Below, in pieces: positions 30,043-39,504 of a stretch of DNA of 64,000 bases. The position numbers and the translations under genes were made by a program. Source of the DNA: OCS155 cluster bacterium AG-426-D23 (GTDB lineage Bacteria > Actinomycetota > Acidimicrobiia > Actinomarinales > Actinomarinaceae); NCBI GenBank assembly GCA_003213165.1, contig QCNO01000001.1, positions 1 to 64,000 on the forward strand. Direction: 5' to 3'. The notes under the pieces were generated by a model. That model saw only the letters and a program-made list of their open reading frames with translations. It had not been told where the DNA came from and ran no database searches. The stretch's first letter is position 1; each line of letters opens with the position of its first letter.

Positions 30043-30718
30043 GTTAGATAATGTCTCATTAGTATTTCAAGGTGGAAGTGTTGCACTTTCAAATATAAGT
30101 ACGACTATAAACGAAGGAGAATTTGTTTATCTTGTTGGTCATTCTGGAAGTGGAAAGTCTTCTTTTCTTAAACTTTTATATAAGGAGTACATTTCTACTA
30201 AAGGAAGTATTGAAGTTGCAGGACTCGATGTTGTTCAACTGCCTAGATGGAAGACACCACTGTTAAGAAGAAAACTTGGAATTGTTACTCAAGAACCTCA
30301 ACTATTAGAAAAGAGAAATACCTACGAAAATATAGCCTTTGCTTTAGAAGTTATGGGAACTCCAAATGATGAGATCGAATCTAAAACAAATACTTTATTA
30401 GATCTTGTAGAGCTGAATGAAAATGCTTTTAAATATCCGGACCAACTTTCCGGCGGTGAACAAACAAGAGTAAGTATTGCAAGGTCATTAGCTAACAATC
30501 CTCTAGTCCTCTTATGTGATGAGCCAACAGGAAATCTTGATCCTGAATTGAGTATCCAAATAGTTTCTTTGCTTGAAAAAATTAATAGAGCCGGAACAAC
30601 AGTTGTTATGGCTACACATGATTCTTCAATCGTGAATAGAAGAAAAAAACGAGTTATTGAACTTGCAAATGGAAAAATTGCTAGAGATGAAAGTGAAGGA
30701 AGTTATATCCTCAGGTAA
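30035..30718 (+). CDS. ftsE: Cell division ATP-binding protein FtsE
   Basis: VGHSGSGKSSFLKLL, QLSGGEQTRVSIARSLANNPLVLLCDEPTGNLDP; followed by ftsX. Confidence 0.94.
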   Translation: MIKLDNVSLVFQGGSVALSNISTTINEGEFVYLVGHSGSGKSSFLKLLYKEYISTKGSIEVAGLDVVQLPRWKTPLLRRKLGIVTQEPQLLEKRNTYENIAFALEVMGTPNDEIESKTNTLLDLVELNENAFKYPDQLSGGEQTRVSIARSLANNPLVLLCDEPTGNLDPELSIQIVSLLEKINRAGTTVVMATHDSSIVNRRKKRVIELANGKIARDESEGSYILR

Positions 30719-30721
30719 ATC

Positions 30722-31597
30722 ATGAACAAATTTTCATATGTAATAAAAAATACAATTCTAAATATGAGAAGAACTCCTTTACTGGTTTTTGCAACAATAA
30801 TTGCTGTATTGGTATCCAGCTTTTTAGTTTTTACAACCCTTTCTGCAAGGTCTATTGTTCAAAACAACACAGTTAGATGGCAAAACGGTACACATGTTGT
30901 AATTTTTCTTGATGATAGGGTTACCACTACAGCACATAAACAATTACAAGAGTCACTAGAAACTTACCCGGAGATTAGAACTGTTGAATATTTTACTAAG
31001 TCTGAAGCAGAGGAAGAATTTAAAATATTATTCAAAGATCAACCAGAATTATTAAGTGAAGTAGATTATGAAAAACTACCTTCGTCTTTAAGAGTAAATC
31101 TTAATGATCCATCTGATTATGAACTAATAATTGAGAGGATGGATGGTAATCCAGCAGTTAAGGAAATAAGGACAAGTGGTGAAGCAATAGAAAGGTTATT
31201 AAGCTTGACCAATACCTTAGTAATTTCAGCATCAACATTTGCACTACTTATTGGCTTTGCAGCATTTATTCTTATTATCAATACATTAAGGCTTGCTGCG
31301 TATTCGAAGAAAAAAGAAATAAAGATAATGAGATTGGTTGGTGCATCTTCGACTTACATTAGATTGCCATTTATTTTTGAAGCAGTTTTCGAATCTTTAA
31401 TTGGAACTAGTATTGCTGTTGGTCTTGGGTGGGGAATAATTGAGTATTCTAAAAATTCGATAGTTGCTGAAAGCATTTTCGACATAACAATTTCTGATAG
31501 TTATTTAATTTACTTAACTTTGGTTCTACTATTGTCCTCAATAATTTTTGGATTGTTTGCTTCTTTTGTGGGTATAAGGAAAGTATTAAATGATTAG
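30722..31597 (+). CDS. ftsX: Cell division protein FtsX
   Basis: Permease-like topology, adjacent to ftsE; KEIKIMRLVGASSTYIRLPF motif. Confidence 0.93.
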   Translation: MNKFSYVIKNTILNMRRTPLLVFATIIAVLVSSFLVFTTLSARSIVQNNTVRWQNGTHVVIFLDDRVTTTAHKQLQESLETYPEIRTVEYFTKSEAEEEFKILFKDQPELLSEVDYEKLPSSLRVNLNDPSDYELIIERMDGNPAVKEIRTSGEAIERLLSLTNTLVISASTFALLIGFAAFILIINTLRLAAYSKKKEIKIMRLVGASSTYIRLPFIFEAVFESLIGTSIAVGLGWGIIEYSKNSIVAESIFDITISDSYLIYLTLVLLLSSIIFGLFASFVGIRKVLND

Positions 31598-32963
31598 AAG
31601 GTTTTTAACTCTTTCACTGCCAATATTTTTGGTTTTGACTTTAATGTTTCCAACAAATTCGATGGCAATAACCGCAGAGGATAGATTGATAGAAGTTGAA
31701 AGACAACTTCAGGCAATTGCTGAGCAAATAAGTAACTACGAAGGACAACTTACTGATCTTGAAAATGCTATTTTGGAAAACGATAAAGATTTGCAACAAG
31801 TCAATCAAGAACTTGCAGAAGTTCAATCAAGGCTTACTGCTGCTGAAAGAGAATTAGAAAAAGCATTAGAAAATTACGACGGAACTTTAAATGACTTGGC
31901 TGAAGTTCAGCAGACTATTGTTCAGGAACAAACAAAACTTGGAAAAATTAAAAATGAAATATCTGATGTATCTGACGAATTGTTTGAAACTCAAAAAAAC
32001 TTGGTAGAAGCAGATGATAAATTACAAGAACAAGCTGTAAGCCTTTACATAAATGGTGTTATGAGTCCCACAACAGCATTATTTGTAGAATTAAATGAAT
32101 TATCTAGGTTTTTAGTTGCCCTAGGATATGCCTCCACAATTGTTGACTCTGCTTATGAGATCGTTGAACAATTAAATGCTTTAAAAAATCTTGCTTCAAC
32201 TCAGACAGTATTTTTGACTGAAAGAGAAGAGGAAAGAGAAGAAATAGTTAATCTCTTACAAAATGAGGAAACAAGAAAAACTGAAATTTCTATTGAAGCG
32301 GAAGAATTTGCTGAAGAAGTTGAAGAGAAAAAAGAAACTGTAGAAAGAGAAAAAAGGCAAGTTGAGGCTAAAAAATCTCAGGTTCTTAGAGCTAGGCAAA
32401 ATGCTCAAAGTTTATTGAACCAAGCCAATAAAGAGTTAGAAAAGCTAGATAAAGAACATGCTGATCTAGAAAAACTTGAAGACGCAATACAGGCTGATAT
32501 AGAGAGGCTTAGTAGTGTAGGAGGTGTAGCTCCAAATAAACTGAGTTGGCCTGTAACTACGGGGTATGTTTCTAGTGGATACAAATGGAGAAGGCTCGGA
32601 GGAACAACCAGTTTTCATGGTGCTATTGATATAGCAGCAAGTAGAGGCACACCAATTAAAGCTGCTGCAGGTGGTGTAGTTATTCTCGCAAGATACTACG
32701 GTCTAGCTGGAAGGACTGTATTCATTGATCATGGTGGAGGAATGACTACTTTATATTTCCATATGGATAAAATTTTAGTTTCAGTTGGTCAAACCGTAGT
32801 TACAGGTGATCAAATTGGAACAGTTGGCTCTACAGGTCGTTCTACAGGACCACATTTACATTTTGAAGTAAGATTAAAAAATCCAAGTTCGGCAAATTGT
32901 TCACTACCATATCTAGATCCAACTTCTAGAGGTAGAGTGAATCCATATTGTTTTCTAGATTGA
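31590..32963 (+). CDS. Coiled-coil M23 family murein hydrolase (EnvC-like)
   Basis: Signal peptide, long coiled coil, then HGAIDIAASRGTPIKAAAGGVVI, HGGGMTTLYFHMD, STGPHLHFEVR. Confidence 0.92.
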   Translation: MIRRFLTLSLPIFLVLTLMFPTNSMAITAEDRLIEVERQLQAIAEQISNYEGQLTDLENAILENDKDLQQVNQELAEVQSRLTAAERELEKALENYDGTLNDLAEVQQTIVQEQTKLGKIKNEISDVSDELFETQKNLVEADDKLQEQAVSLYINGVMSPTTALFVELNELSRFLVALGYASTIVDSAYEIVEQLNALKNLASTQTVFLTEREEEREEIVNLLQNEETRKTEISIEAEEFAEEVEEKKETVEREKRQVEAKKSQVLRARQNAQSLLNQANKELEKLDKEHADLEKLEDAIQADIERLSSVGGVAPNKLSWPVTTGYVSSGYKWRRLGGTTSFHGAIDIAASRGTPIKAAAGGVVILARYYGLAGRTVFIDHGGGMTTLYFHMDKILVSVGQTVVTGDQIGTVGSTGRSTGPHLHFEVRLKNPSSANCSLPYLDPTSRGRVNPYCFLD

Positions 32964-33394
32964 TGAAAGTATTTGCAGAAAATAGAAAAGCGAGAAATTC
33001 TTATGAATTTCAAGAGTTTTATGAATCTGGAATTGTCCTAACTGGCCCAGAAACTAAGAGTGTCAGAACTGGCGCGGTTTCAATTGTTGACGCGTTCGCA
33101 ATAATTGAAAATGAGGAGGCATTTATTATGGAGATGAATATTGAGCCATATAAATATGCGGATCAGATTGACTATAATCCAAAAAATCAAAGAAAACTTT
33201 TACTTCACAAAGGTGAGATAAAAAAACTAATCGGTCTAACTTCCCAAAAAGGATTTACATTAATCGCTACAAAAATTTTTGAAAAAAATGGTTACATAAA
33301 AGTTGAGCTTGCTCTCGCCAGAGGTAAGAAAGATTACGATAAAAGAAAGAAACTTATTGAAAAACAGCATAGAAAAGAAATTAAAAACTATTAA
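32963..33394 (+). CDS. smpB: SsrA-binding protein SmpB
   Basis: MKVFAENRKARNSYEFQEFYESGIVLTGPETKSVRTGAVSI...LARGKKDYDKRKKL; track ORF starts upstream at 32948. Confidence 0.95.
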   Translation: MKVFAENRKARNSYEFQEFYESGIVLTGPETKSVRTGAVSIVDAFAIIENEEAFIMEMNIEPYKYADQIDYNPKNQRKLLLHKGEIKKLIGLTSQKGFTLIATKIFEKNGYIKVELALARGKKDYDKRKKLIEKQHRKEIKNY

Positions 33395-34910
33395 AAACTT
33401 TCTCAGTACCTACTCTTACATCACAAACACCTTCAAAATTTCCATCATTTTTTTTATAAATAATTGAAATAGGACCATAAGCTTTGTTAAATTTATTTTC
33501 TACTTCAACTTCATGCCCTTTCTGAAGTAAAATTTTTAAATCCTCGTTATTAATTTTTTCGAATCTTAATTTTGATAATGTGTCATTAGAAAAATTTTCT
33601 ATTACCCATCTAGGCTCTTTAATTATTTCTTCAAAGGAATCTGATTTTTGAATATAAGGCAGTATTGTTTGAATTAATAGTTGAGGTTGGTATCTTCCTC
33701 CTCTGGTTCCAGCTATAAATTCTAGATTTCCATTTTTAGACCAAATTGTTGGTGATAGAGTATGAAGTGGTTTTCTTCCAGGTGTTAAATAATTTGGATG
33801 TCCTGAGTCAAGATTAAATCCACATCCTCTGTTATGTAGGAAAAATCCAAAACTTCCTACGCCTATCCTGCTTCCAATTCCGTGAAAATTAGATTGTATA
33901 AGTGATACGCCTAATCCGTTTTTATCAACAGTGTTCATATACGCTGTTCCGCCACCATGTGGTTTAGGAAAATTAAATTTTTCGGAATGATTGGGATTAA
34001 ATAGCTTTATTTTTTCTTGTATGTAATCTAAATCAACTCCTTTGAAATCATTTATATTTTTTCCATAATCGTAAGTAATATTGTCTCGATCAGCGGCAAA
34101 AATCCTATATGTCTCAATAACTCTATGTATATCATTGTGCTCAGCACCTAACATCTCAATTGCTTTCAATGTTGATAAAGTAAGATAACCCTGAGTAGAT
34201 GGTGGTGATGTCCAGCCATCGAATCCGTAAATTTTTGAGTGTAGAGGCTTTTTCCATTCAGCTTTGAAATTTTTCAAATCATCAAACGATAAGATTCCAT
34301 TAACACTTGAAGAAATTGATTTAGTAATGTCACTATCATAAAAATATTCCAGGCCATTTCTTTTTAAGAGCTCTAGAGTCTTTCCTAATTGAGGACGTCT
34401 AATCATCTTACCTGTTTCAAAAGGTTGGTTATCTCTGTAAAATCCATAACCCGATGTCTGGCCACTGAGCTCTTCTTTGTGTAAATTTAGAGAATTATAA
34501 AGTTCTTCATTGATTTCAAAACCTTCGTGACATAGTTCTATTCCAAGATCTAAAATTTCTTCTATTTTTAAATTACTATATTTTTTACTCAGCTCTATCC
34601 ATCCTGCAACTGCACCAGGAACAGTTACAGATATTGGATGATTTAATGGTATTGACTCCATATTTTGCAAATCATCAGGATTTGCAAAAGAACCAGCATA
34701 ACCAGAAGCATCTAGAAAATCGGGTTCATTTTTTGATGGATCCCAAACTAACGCAAATAGGTCCCCCCCTATACCACAAGTTTCTGGTGCTACGATACCT
34801 TGAATAAGATTAGTAGCAATAGCAGCATCAACTGCATTTCCACCTTTGTGATATATTTGAGATGCAATATCAGTAGATAAATGGTGAGGGGAGACGATTA
34901 TATTATTCAT
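33381..34910 (-). CDS. Gamma-glutamyltransferase family protein
   Basis: GGNAVDAAIATNLIQGIVAPETCGIGGDLFALV, GGGTAYMNTVDKNGLGVSLIQSN, NRGCGFNLDSGHPN. Confidence 0.9.
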   Translation of the reverse strand: MNNIIVSPHHLSTDIASQIYHKGGNAVDAAIATNLIQGIVAPETCGIGGDLFALVWDPSKNEPDFLDASGYAGSFANPDDLQNMESIPLNHPISVTVPGAVAGWIELSKKYSNLKIEEILDLGIELCHEGFEINEELYNSLNLHKEELSGQTSGYGFYRDNQPFETGKMIRRPQLGKTLELLKRNGLEYFYDSDITKSISSSVNGILSFDDLKNFKAEWKKPLHSKIYGFDGWTSPPSTQGYLTLSTLKAIEMLGAEHNDIHRVIETYRIFAADRDNITYDYGKNINDFKGVDLDYIQEKIKLFNPNHSEKFNFPKPHGGGTAYMNTVDKNGLGVSLIQSNFHGIGSRIGVGSFGFFLHNRGCGFNLDSGHPNYLTPGRKPLHTLSPTIWSKNGNLEFIAGTRGGRYQPQLLIQTILPYIQKSDSFEEIIKEPRWVIENFSNDTLSKLRFEKINNEDLKILLQKGHEVEVENKFNKAYGPISIIYKKNDGNFEGVCDVRVGTEKVFNSF

Positions 34911-35009
34911 ATTGATAATTATAAGTAATTTTTACTATATATTTCCTTTTGAAAGTTACTCGTATAAATTCAACAACTATAAACTTATAAAACAATAAGG
35001 AGTGAATTA

Positions 35010-35318
35010 ATGAAAGATATAAATGCTCAAGAGTATAGCGAATTACTTAATTCTGAATCGCCAGTTGTTATTGATTTTCACGCGACATGGTGTGGTCCAT
35101 GCAAAGTTTTAAGTCCAATTCTTGAAGAGTTATCAAGTGAAGTTGAAGGAGTCGAATTTGTTAAGCTTGACGTCGATCAACATCCAGATATTGCTGGAGC
35201 CAACGGAGTTATGGGAGTACCAACAGTTGTTATGTTAAAAGGCGGAGAAGTCAAAGAACGCTTTGTCGGTGTACAGCCAAAAGAAGTAATTAAAGAAAAA
35301 GTTTCAGCCTTAATCTAA
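35010..35318 (+). CDS. trxA: Thioredoxin
   Basis: VIDFHATWCGPCKVLSPILEEL, GVMGVPTVVML; upstream AAGGAG Shine-Dalgarno-like sequence. Confidence 0.95.
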   Translation: MKDINAQEYSELLNSESPVVIDFHATWCGPCKVLSPILEELSSEVEGVEFVKLDVDQHPDIAGANGVMGVPTVVMLKGGEVKERFVGVQPKEVIKEKVSALI

Positions 35319-35319
35319 G

Positions 35320-35601
35320 TTGCTTCGAGTAGTTTTATTTTTACAAGTCTTAACCCTATCATTACTAATAGGTGCAGGGATTTATCTTTATAATTATGTA
35401 CAGGTAATCAATTCTGAAATTGAGACTGTAATATCTGTAATTCAAGATATTCAAGCATTACTTCCAAAACTAAATGCTACTGCGGATGCTGTTTCTTCAT
35501 TACAATCACAATTTGGAGAAGCATTCAAAACTTTAAGTGATTTGTCATTATTTTTTAATAACTTTCTTGAGTTATTTAGTCAATTACAAGGAAATTCCTA
35601 G
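35320..35601 (+). CDS. Small single-TM membrane protein, unknown
   Basis: 93 aa, N-terminal hydrophobic helix, packed between trxA and a glutaredoxin-like gene. Confidence 0.55.
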   Translation: MLRVVLFLQVLTLSLLIGAGIYLYNYVQVINSEIETVISVIQDIQALLPKLNATADAVSSLQSQFGEAFKTLSDLSLFFNNFLELFSQLQGNS

Positions 35602-35603
35602 AT

Positions 35604-35852
35604 ATGAAAATCAAATTCTACACAACTGACTGGTGTGGGGATTGTGTACGATCTAAAGCTCTACTCAACAAGTTGAATGTAGATTTTGAAGAAATCAATG
35701 TAGATATCAACTCAGAAGCAAATGAATACATTACAAAATTACAAAACAATCAGAGAAGAATTCCAACTATTGTATTTGAGGATAATAGTTTTCTGGTTGA
35801 GCCATCTGATGTTGAATTAGAGTTAAAACTAAAACAATTAAATTACATTTAA
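35604..35852 (+). CDS. Glutaredoxin / mycoredoxin-like protein
   Basis: KFYTTDWCGDCVRSKALLNKLNVDFEEINVD...RRIPTIVFEDNSFLVEPS. Confidence 0.87.
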   Translation: MKIKFYTTDWCGDCVRSKALLNKLNVDFEEINVDINSEANEYITKLQNNQRRIPTIVFEDNSFLVEPSDVELELKLKQLNYI

Positions 35853-35931
35853 CCCTTATTGTTAAAACTTTGTTAATTAACCATATGAATTGATACTTCA
35901 GATAGAATTACATTTAGTTTAATTGGTATTC

Positions 35932-36711
35932 ATGGTTGATAATAGAACAAATGATTTTGAAATATTTGTAAATGATATTTTAGACAATACAGGAAAAATT
36001 GCTTTGAAATATTTTCGTGATTTAAAAGATTTGTCACTTAAAAGAGATATGAGTCCGGTAACCAAGGCAGATAAAGAGATAGAAAAATATATCAGAACAC
36101 AAATTCTTAATCATTACCCAAATCACAACATTGTTGGAGAAGAATATAAAGAGGTTATTGGTACAGAAAATATCACTTGGTACATTGATCCTATTGATGG
36201 GACTAGGAGCTTTCTAGCTGGTAAACATGATTTTGGTACATTAATTTCATTAGTCATTGAAGAACAGTTAGTTGCTGGAGTTATAGATTGTCCGGCCTTA
36301 AGTGAAAGATGGTCTTCATTCCAACCTGACCTTACAAAAGTAAATAACCAGCCAACTATCTGTAAATCAGTTGAAAAATTAGAAGATGCAGTAATGGCCA
36401 CGACCTCTAGTCATGAATTTGGAATGAAAAAATGGAGAGCTTACCAGTCCCTTGAACAATCTGTAAAAGTTACTACTACTGGAAGTGATTGTTACAACTA
36501 CGGACTTCTAGCTAGTGGTCATATAGACATTGTTGCCGAGCGATTATCTTTTCCACATGATTATTTGCCACTAATTAAAATTGTTGAGGGCGCTGGTGGT
36601 ATCATGACAGATTGGGAGGGTAAAAAATTAAATTTTGATGAAAGCAATGTTTATGTACTTGCATCTGCATCAAAGCAAATTCACGAACAGGCATTATCAA
36701 AACTTCAATAA
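35932..36711 (+). CDS. Inositol monophosphatase family protein (histidinol-phosphatase-like)
   Basis: VTKADKEIEKYIR, NIVGEEYKE, WYIDPIDGTRSFLAGKHDFGTLI; track ORF 35923-36711, ATG at 35932. Confidence 0.87.
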   Translation: MVDNRTNDFEIFVNDILDNTGKIALKYFRDLKDLSLKRDMSPVTKADKEIEKYIRTQILNHYPNHNIVGEEYKEVIGTENITWYIDPIDGTRSFLAGKHDFGTLISLVIEEQLVAGVIDCPALSERWSSFQPDLTKVNNQPTICKSVEKLEDAVMATTSSHEFGMKKWRAYQSLEQSVKVTTTGSDCYNYGLLASGHIDIVAERLSFPHDYLPLIKIVEGAGGIMTDWEGKKLNFDESNVYVLASASKQIHEQALSKLQ

Positions 36712-36716
36712 ATAAA

Positions 36717-37640
36717 ATGAAAATACTTATCTGTGATAACTTGAATCAACAAGTTTATAAAGAGCTTGAAACAATCGGTGATTGTGTAGATATATCTAAA
36801 TCTAATTCAAAAGATAAAGACTTAGCTAATCATATAAAAGACTGTGAAATTGTTGTAATACGGAGTTCTACAAAATTAACAAAAGAAGTTTTAGACAAAG
36901 CAGAACAACTAAAAATAATAGCTAGGTGTGGTGTTGGGATAGATAATGTTGATTTAGATTTTGCAAAATCTAAAAATATTTTTGTTACTAATTCCCCCTC
37001 AGCTAATTTAATATCTGTTGTTGAGTTAACAGTTGCTTTAATAATCAGTGTATCTAGAAAATTAAGCCTTGCTGATTCGCATCTTAAGAAAGGTGAATGG
37101 AACAGATCTCAATTTCTAGGCAATGAACTATATGGAAAAACATTAGGAATAGTTGGCTTTGGCAAAGCTGGTCGTTTAGTCGCAGAGAGAATGAAAAGTT
37201 TTGGTATGTCAATTGTATTTTATGATCCATATGTTACGGCCTGGAATGGTTCAGAAGAAAGTATCAAGCTTGATGATTTACTAAGAACTGCAGATGTAGT
37301 ATCAATTCATGTAATTAAGACTAAGGATACAGAAAATTTGATTTCTAAAGATATGCTTGATTTACTCAAACCCAGTTCAGTTATTATAAATACTTCAAGA
37401 GGTGGTGTTTTGGATGAAGATTATTTATTTGAACTTCTAGAATCAGAGAAAATTTTTGGAGCTGGGTTGGATGTATATTCAAATGAACCACCAAAAAATG
37501 TTGATCGATATAATGGCTTAAATCTGGTTACCACTCCACACATTGGAGCATCTACAAACGAAGCTCAACTAAAAGCAGGTTTAGAAACTATTGAAAATAT
37601 AAAAAAGATTTTAGCTGGGGATGAATCTGTAGCTCTTTAA
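36717..37640 (+). CDS. D-3-phosphoglycerate dehydrogenase-like (short form, no ACT domain)
   Basis: RCGVGIDNVDLDFAK, LGIVGFGKAGRLVAERMKSFGM, INTSRGGVLDEDYLFELL, TPHIGASTNEAQ. Confidence 0.87.
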   Translation: MKILICDNLNQQVYKELETIGDCVDISKSNSKDKDLANHIKDCEIVVIRSSTKLTKEVLDKAEQLKIIARCGVGIDNVDLDFAKSKNIFVTNSPSANLISVVELTVALIISVSRKLSLADSHLKKGEWNRSQFLGNELYGKTLGIVGFGKAGRLVAERMKSFGMSIVFYDPYVTAWNGSEESIKLDDLLRTADVVSIHVIKTKDTENLISKDMLDLLKPSSVIINTSRGGVLDEDYLFELLESEKIFGAGLDVYSNEPPKNVDRYNGLNLVTTPHIGASTNEAQLKAGLETIENIKKILAGDESVAL

Positions 37641-37727
37641 ATTATAAAAAAACTATTGTAATAAAAACAAAACAACACGATAATAAAATAACAATTTAGT
37701 TATTAAGGCTGGCACCAATAAAATTAA

Positions 37728-38873
37728 CTAATCATCAAAATTGGCTTTTATAATTTCGTAAATAGGCCAACCATATGGAATACATCCATCAGTACCTTTA
37801 CTTTGTTGCATCATTACTGGTGCAATTGCACCTTCTTTAGGACAACTTGTGTGCCCCCAACCTAAAATATGGCCAGTTTCATGATTGATGAGATACAGTC
37901 TGTAAGTTTCTAAATCTCTTAAAAAATCCCAAGCACCATTTTTCCATCTAAAGTCATTGATAACTATCTCTCTTTCATTTCTACATGAATATATCCCATT
38001 TGTTTGCAAGGGGTAACAAAGTTCGTCAGTAGTTTCAGGAGAAGCAAATATATAGACGAAATCACTGTCTTCAACGTTTGTATGATAGAAAGCTTTATCA
38101 GTTACATTTATCCAGCCTTTTTCGTGATTCAATATCAAATCTAATAATTTTTTTATACACTCAGGATCGATATTTAAAGAAGATTCAACCTTTATTCCAT
38201 AATTAAACTTTTTGTCATCTCTTGAATTTAGAGTTTCAACTTCAATCAGTTCAGGATTCTCTATAGGAACATCTAAATTCTCTAGATAACATCCAATTTT
38301 CAGGTCTTCTGTTTCTAACTCCTTGGATTTTGCGACAGATTCGTCTGATAAAAATATAGATGTAATATTGTCATCTTGATTTTCTTTTATTCTTATTACT
38401 TCCTCAACTTCTTTTAATTGTGACGAAAAGAAATTTACTTTCTCATTAATTGTTAAAGTTGAAACAATATACAAAAATGTATCTTCATCTACATTGGAAT
38501 AATTATTTTTAAAATAATTCAAGGTGTATTCATAATGTTTTAGGTAAGTATCTTTCTTGCTATCGATAATTTTTAATGAATTTTCCCATTCTGCAAGACA
38601 CTCTTTTGTTAAGCTGAACCAGTTTCCTGTTGTGTAACATAAGTCACTTATAGATTCCAGCGAAGATGTTGTTTCCTTTTCAAAATCAAAACTTGGATAA
38701 GCATATTTTTTAATATTAACTTCGGGGGATGTTGTTGTGGTAGCTTCAAATAGTGTTGTTTGAGTTACTTCTAAACTTTCTTCAGAAGCATTATTGTTGA
38801 AAAAGTTTATACCAAATACACTTAAGGAAATTAAAAATACAAAAAGGAGTAAACCTTTAGTGTTTTGTTGCAT
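37728..38873 (-). CDS. Secreted metzincin-like putative metalloprotease (DUF3152-like)
   Basis: LINHETGHILGWGHTSC (HExxHxxGxxH) with downstream VMMQQS Met-turn-like segment; N-terminal hydrophobic segment. Confidence 0.75.
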   Translation of the reverse strand: MQQNTKGLLLFVFLISLSVFGINFFNNNASEESLEVTQTTLFEATTTTSPEVNIKKYAYPSFDFEKETTSSLESISDLCYTTGNWFSLTKECLAEWENSLKIIDSKKDTYLKHYEYTLNYFKNNYSNVDEDTFLYIVSTLTINEKVNFFSSQLKEVEEVIRIKENQDDNITSIFLSDESVAKSKELETEDLKIGCYLENLDVPIENPELIEVETLNSRDDKKFNYGIKVESSLNIDPECIKKLLDLILNHEKGWINVTDKAFYHTNVEDSDFVYIFASPETTDELCYPLQTNGIYSCRNEREIVINDFRWKNGAWDFLRDLETYRLYLINHETGHILGWGHTSCPKEGAIAPVMMQQSKGTDGCIPYGWPIYEIIKANFDD

Positions 38874-38913
38874 ATATATATGTTATAAGTACTTTAAATT
38901 CTTACAAGGTACT

Positions 38914-39474
38914 TTATTTTTTATAACCTTTTTCGTCAATAAATTCCTCAGGCTCCAAACCAAGTCCATCGGCAACTCTATTGATGTAATTAAAGTAGGA
39001 AATTACTTGAACTATTTCTGATATCGCTTTGTCATCAAAATTATTTTTTTGTAATTCTTTGTAATCTAATTGTGTTATCTCACCCGGTTTCAAAGTCAAT
39101 TTTTCCGCAAAATTACATAAAGCATTTTGTTCTTTTGTTAAGCTACTTTTTTTCCAATCATTAGCAATCTCATCAACTAATTTTTGGTCTTTTGTCTCCG
39201 ACCGGAGATCATATAAATGTGCTCGAATTCAATATTCGCATTCATTGGAAATTGAAGTGATTACTGCGAGTAATTCTCTATCAAAACGAGATATTTCTAA
39301 ATTTCCAAACATTGTTGAATTATATAATCGCATTGAATCTCTTAAAATTTCTGGGGTTTGAGATTGAATTGTCAGAATGTTCCAAATTCTTCCAGCTCTT
39401 CTCATGCCTTTCTCATACTCTTTTTTCAGAAGACCAGTAGAGTCTTTAAATTTGAACAATTTAATAAATGCCAT
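38914..39474 (-). CDS. AhpD-like / carboxymuconolactone decarboxylase family peroxidase-related protein, candidate selenoprotein with Sec at TGA 39231-39229
   Basis: Single frame across two track ORFs: MAFIKLFKF...RFDRELLAVITSISNECEY[TGA]IRAHLYDLRSETKDQKLVDEIANDWKKSSLTKEQNALCNFAEKLTLKPGEITQLDYKELQKNN...EKGYKK. The TGA occupies the second Cys of the family CxxC-x3-H motif. Confidence 0.85.
39193..39211 (-). promoter_or_regulatory. Candidate bacterial SECIS hairpin
   Basis: Minus strand UG(A)UCUCC-GGUC-GGAGACA: 5-bp perfect stem extended by 2 bp past a bulged A, GGUC apical loop starting 25 nt after the UGA. Confidence 0.65.
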
Positions 39475-39504
39475 ATTTATAATTTTTACTTAAAATAAGG
39501 GTGT

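Noticed and set aside
38914-39474. Treating the AhpD-like gene as a pseudogene or two small genes
   Set aside because: Both halves are in the same frame with intact family sequence, the only interruption is TGA at the redox Cys, and a SECIS-like hairpin follows. Selenocysteine is the simpler explanation, though genome-level Sec machinery is not visible here.
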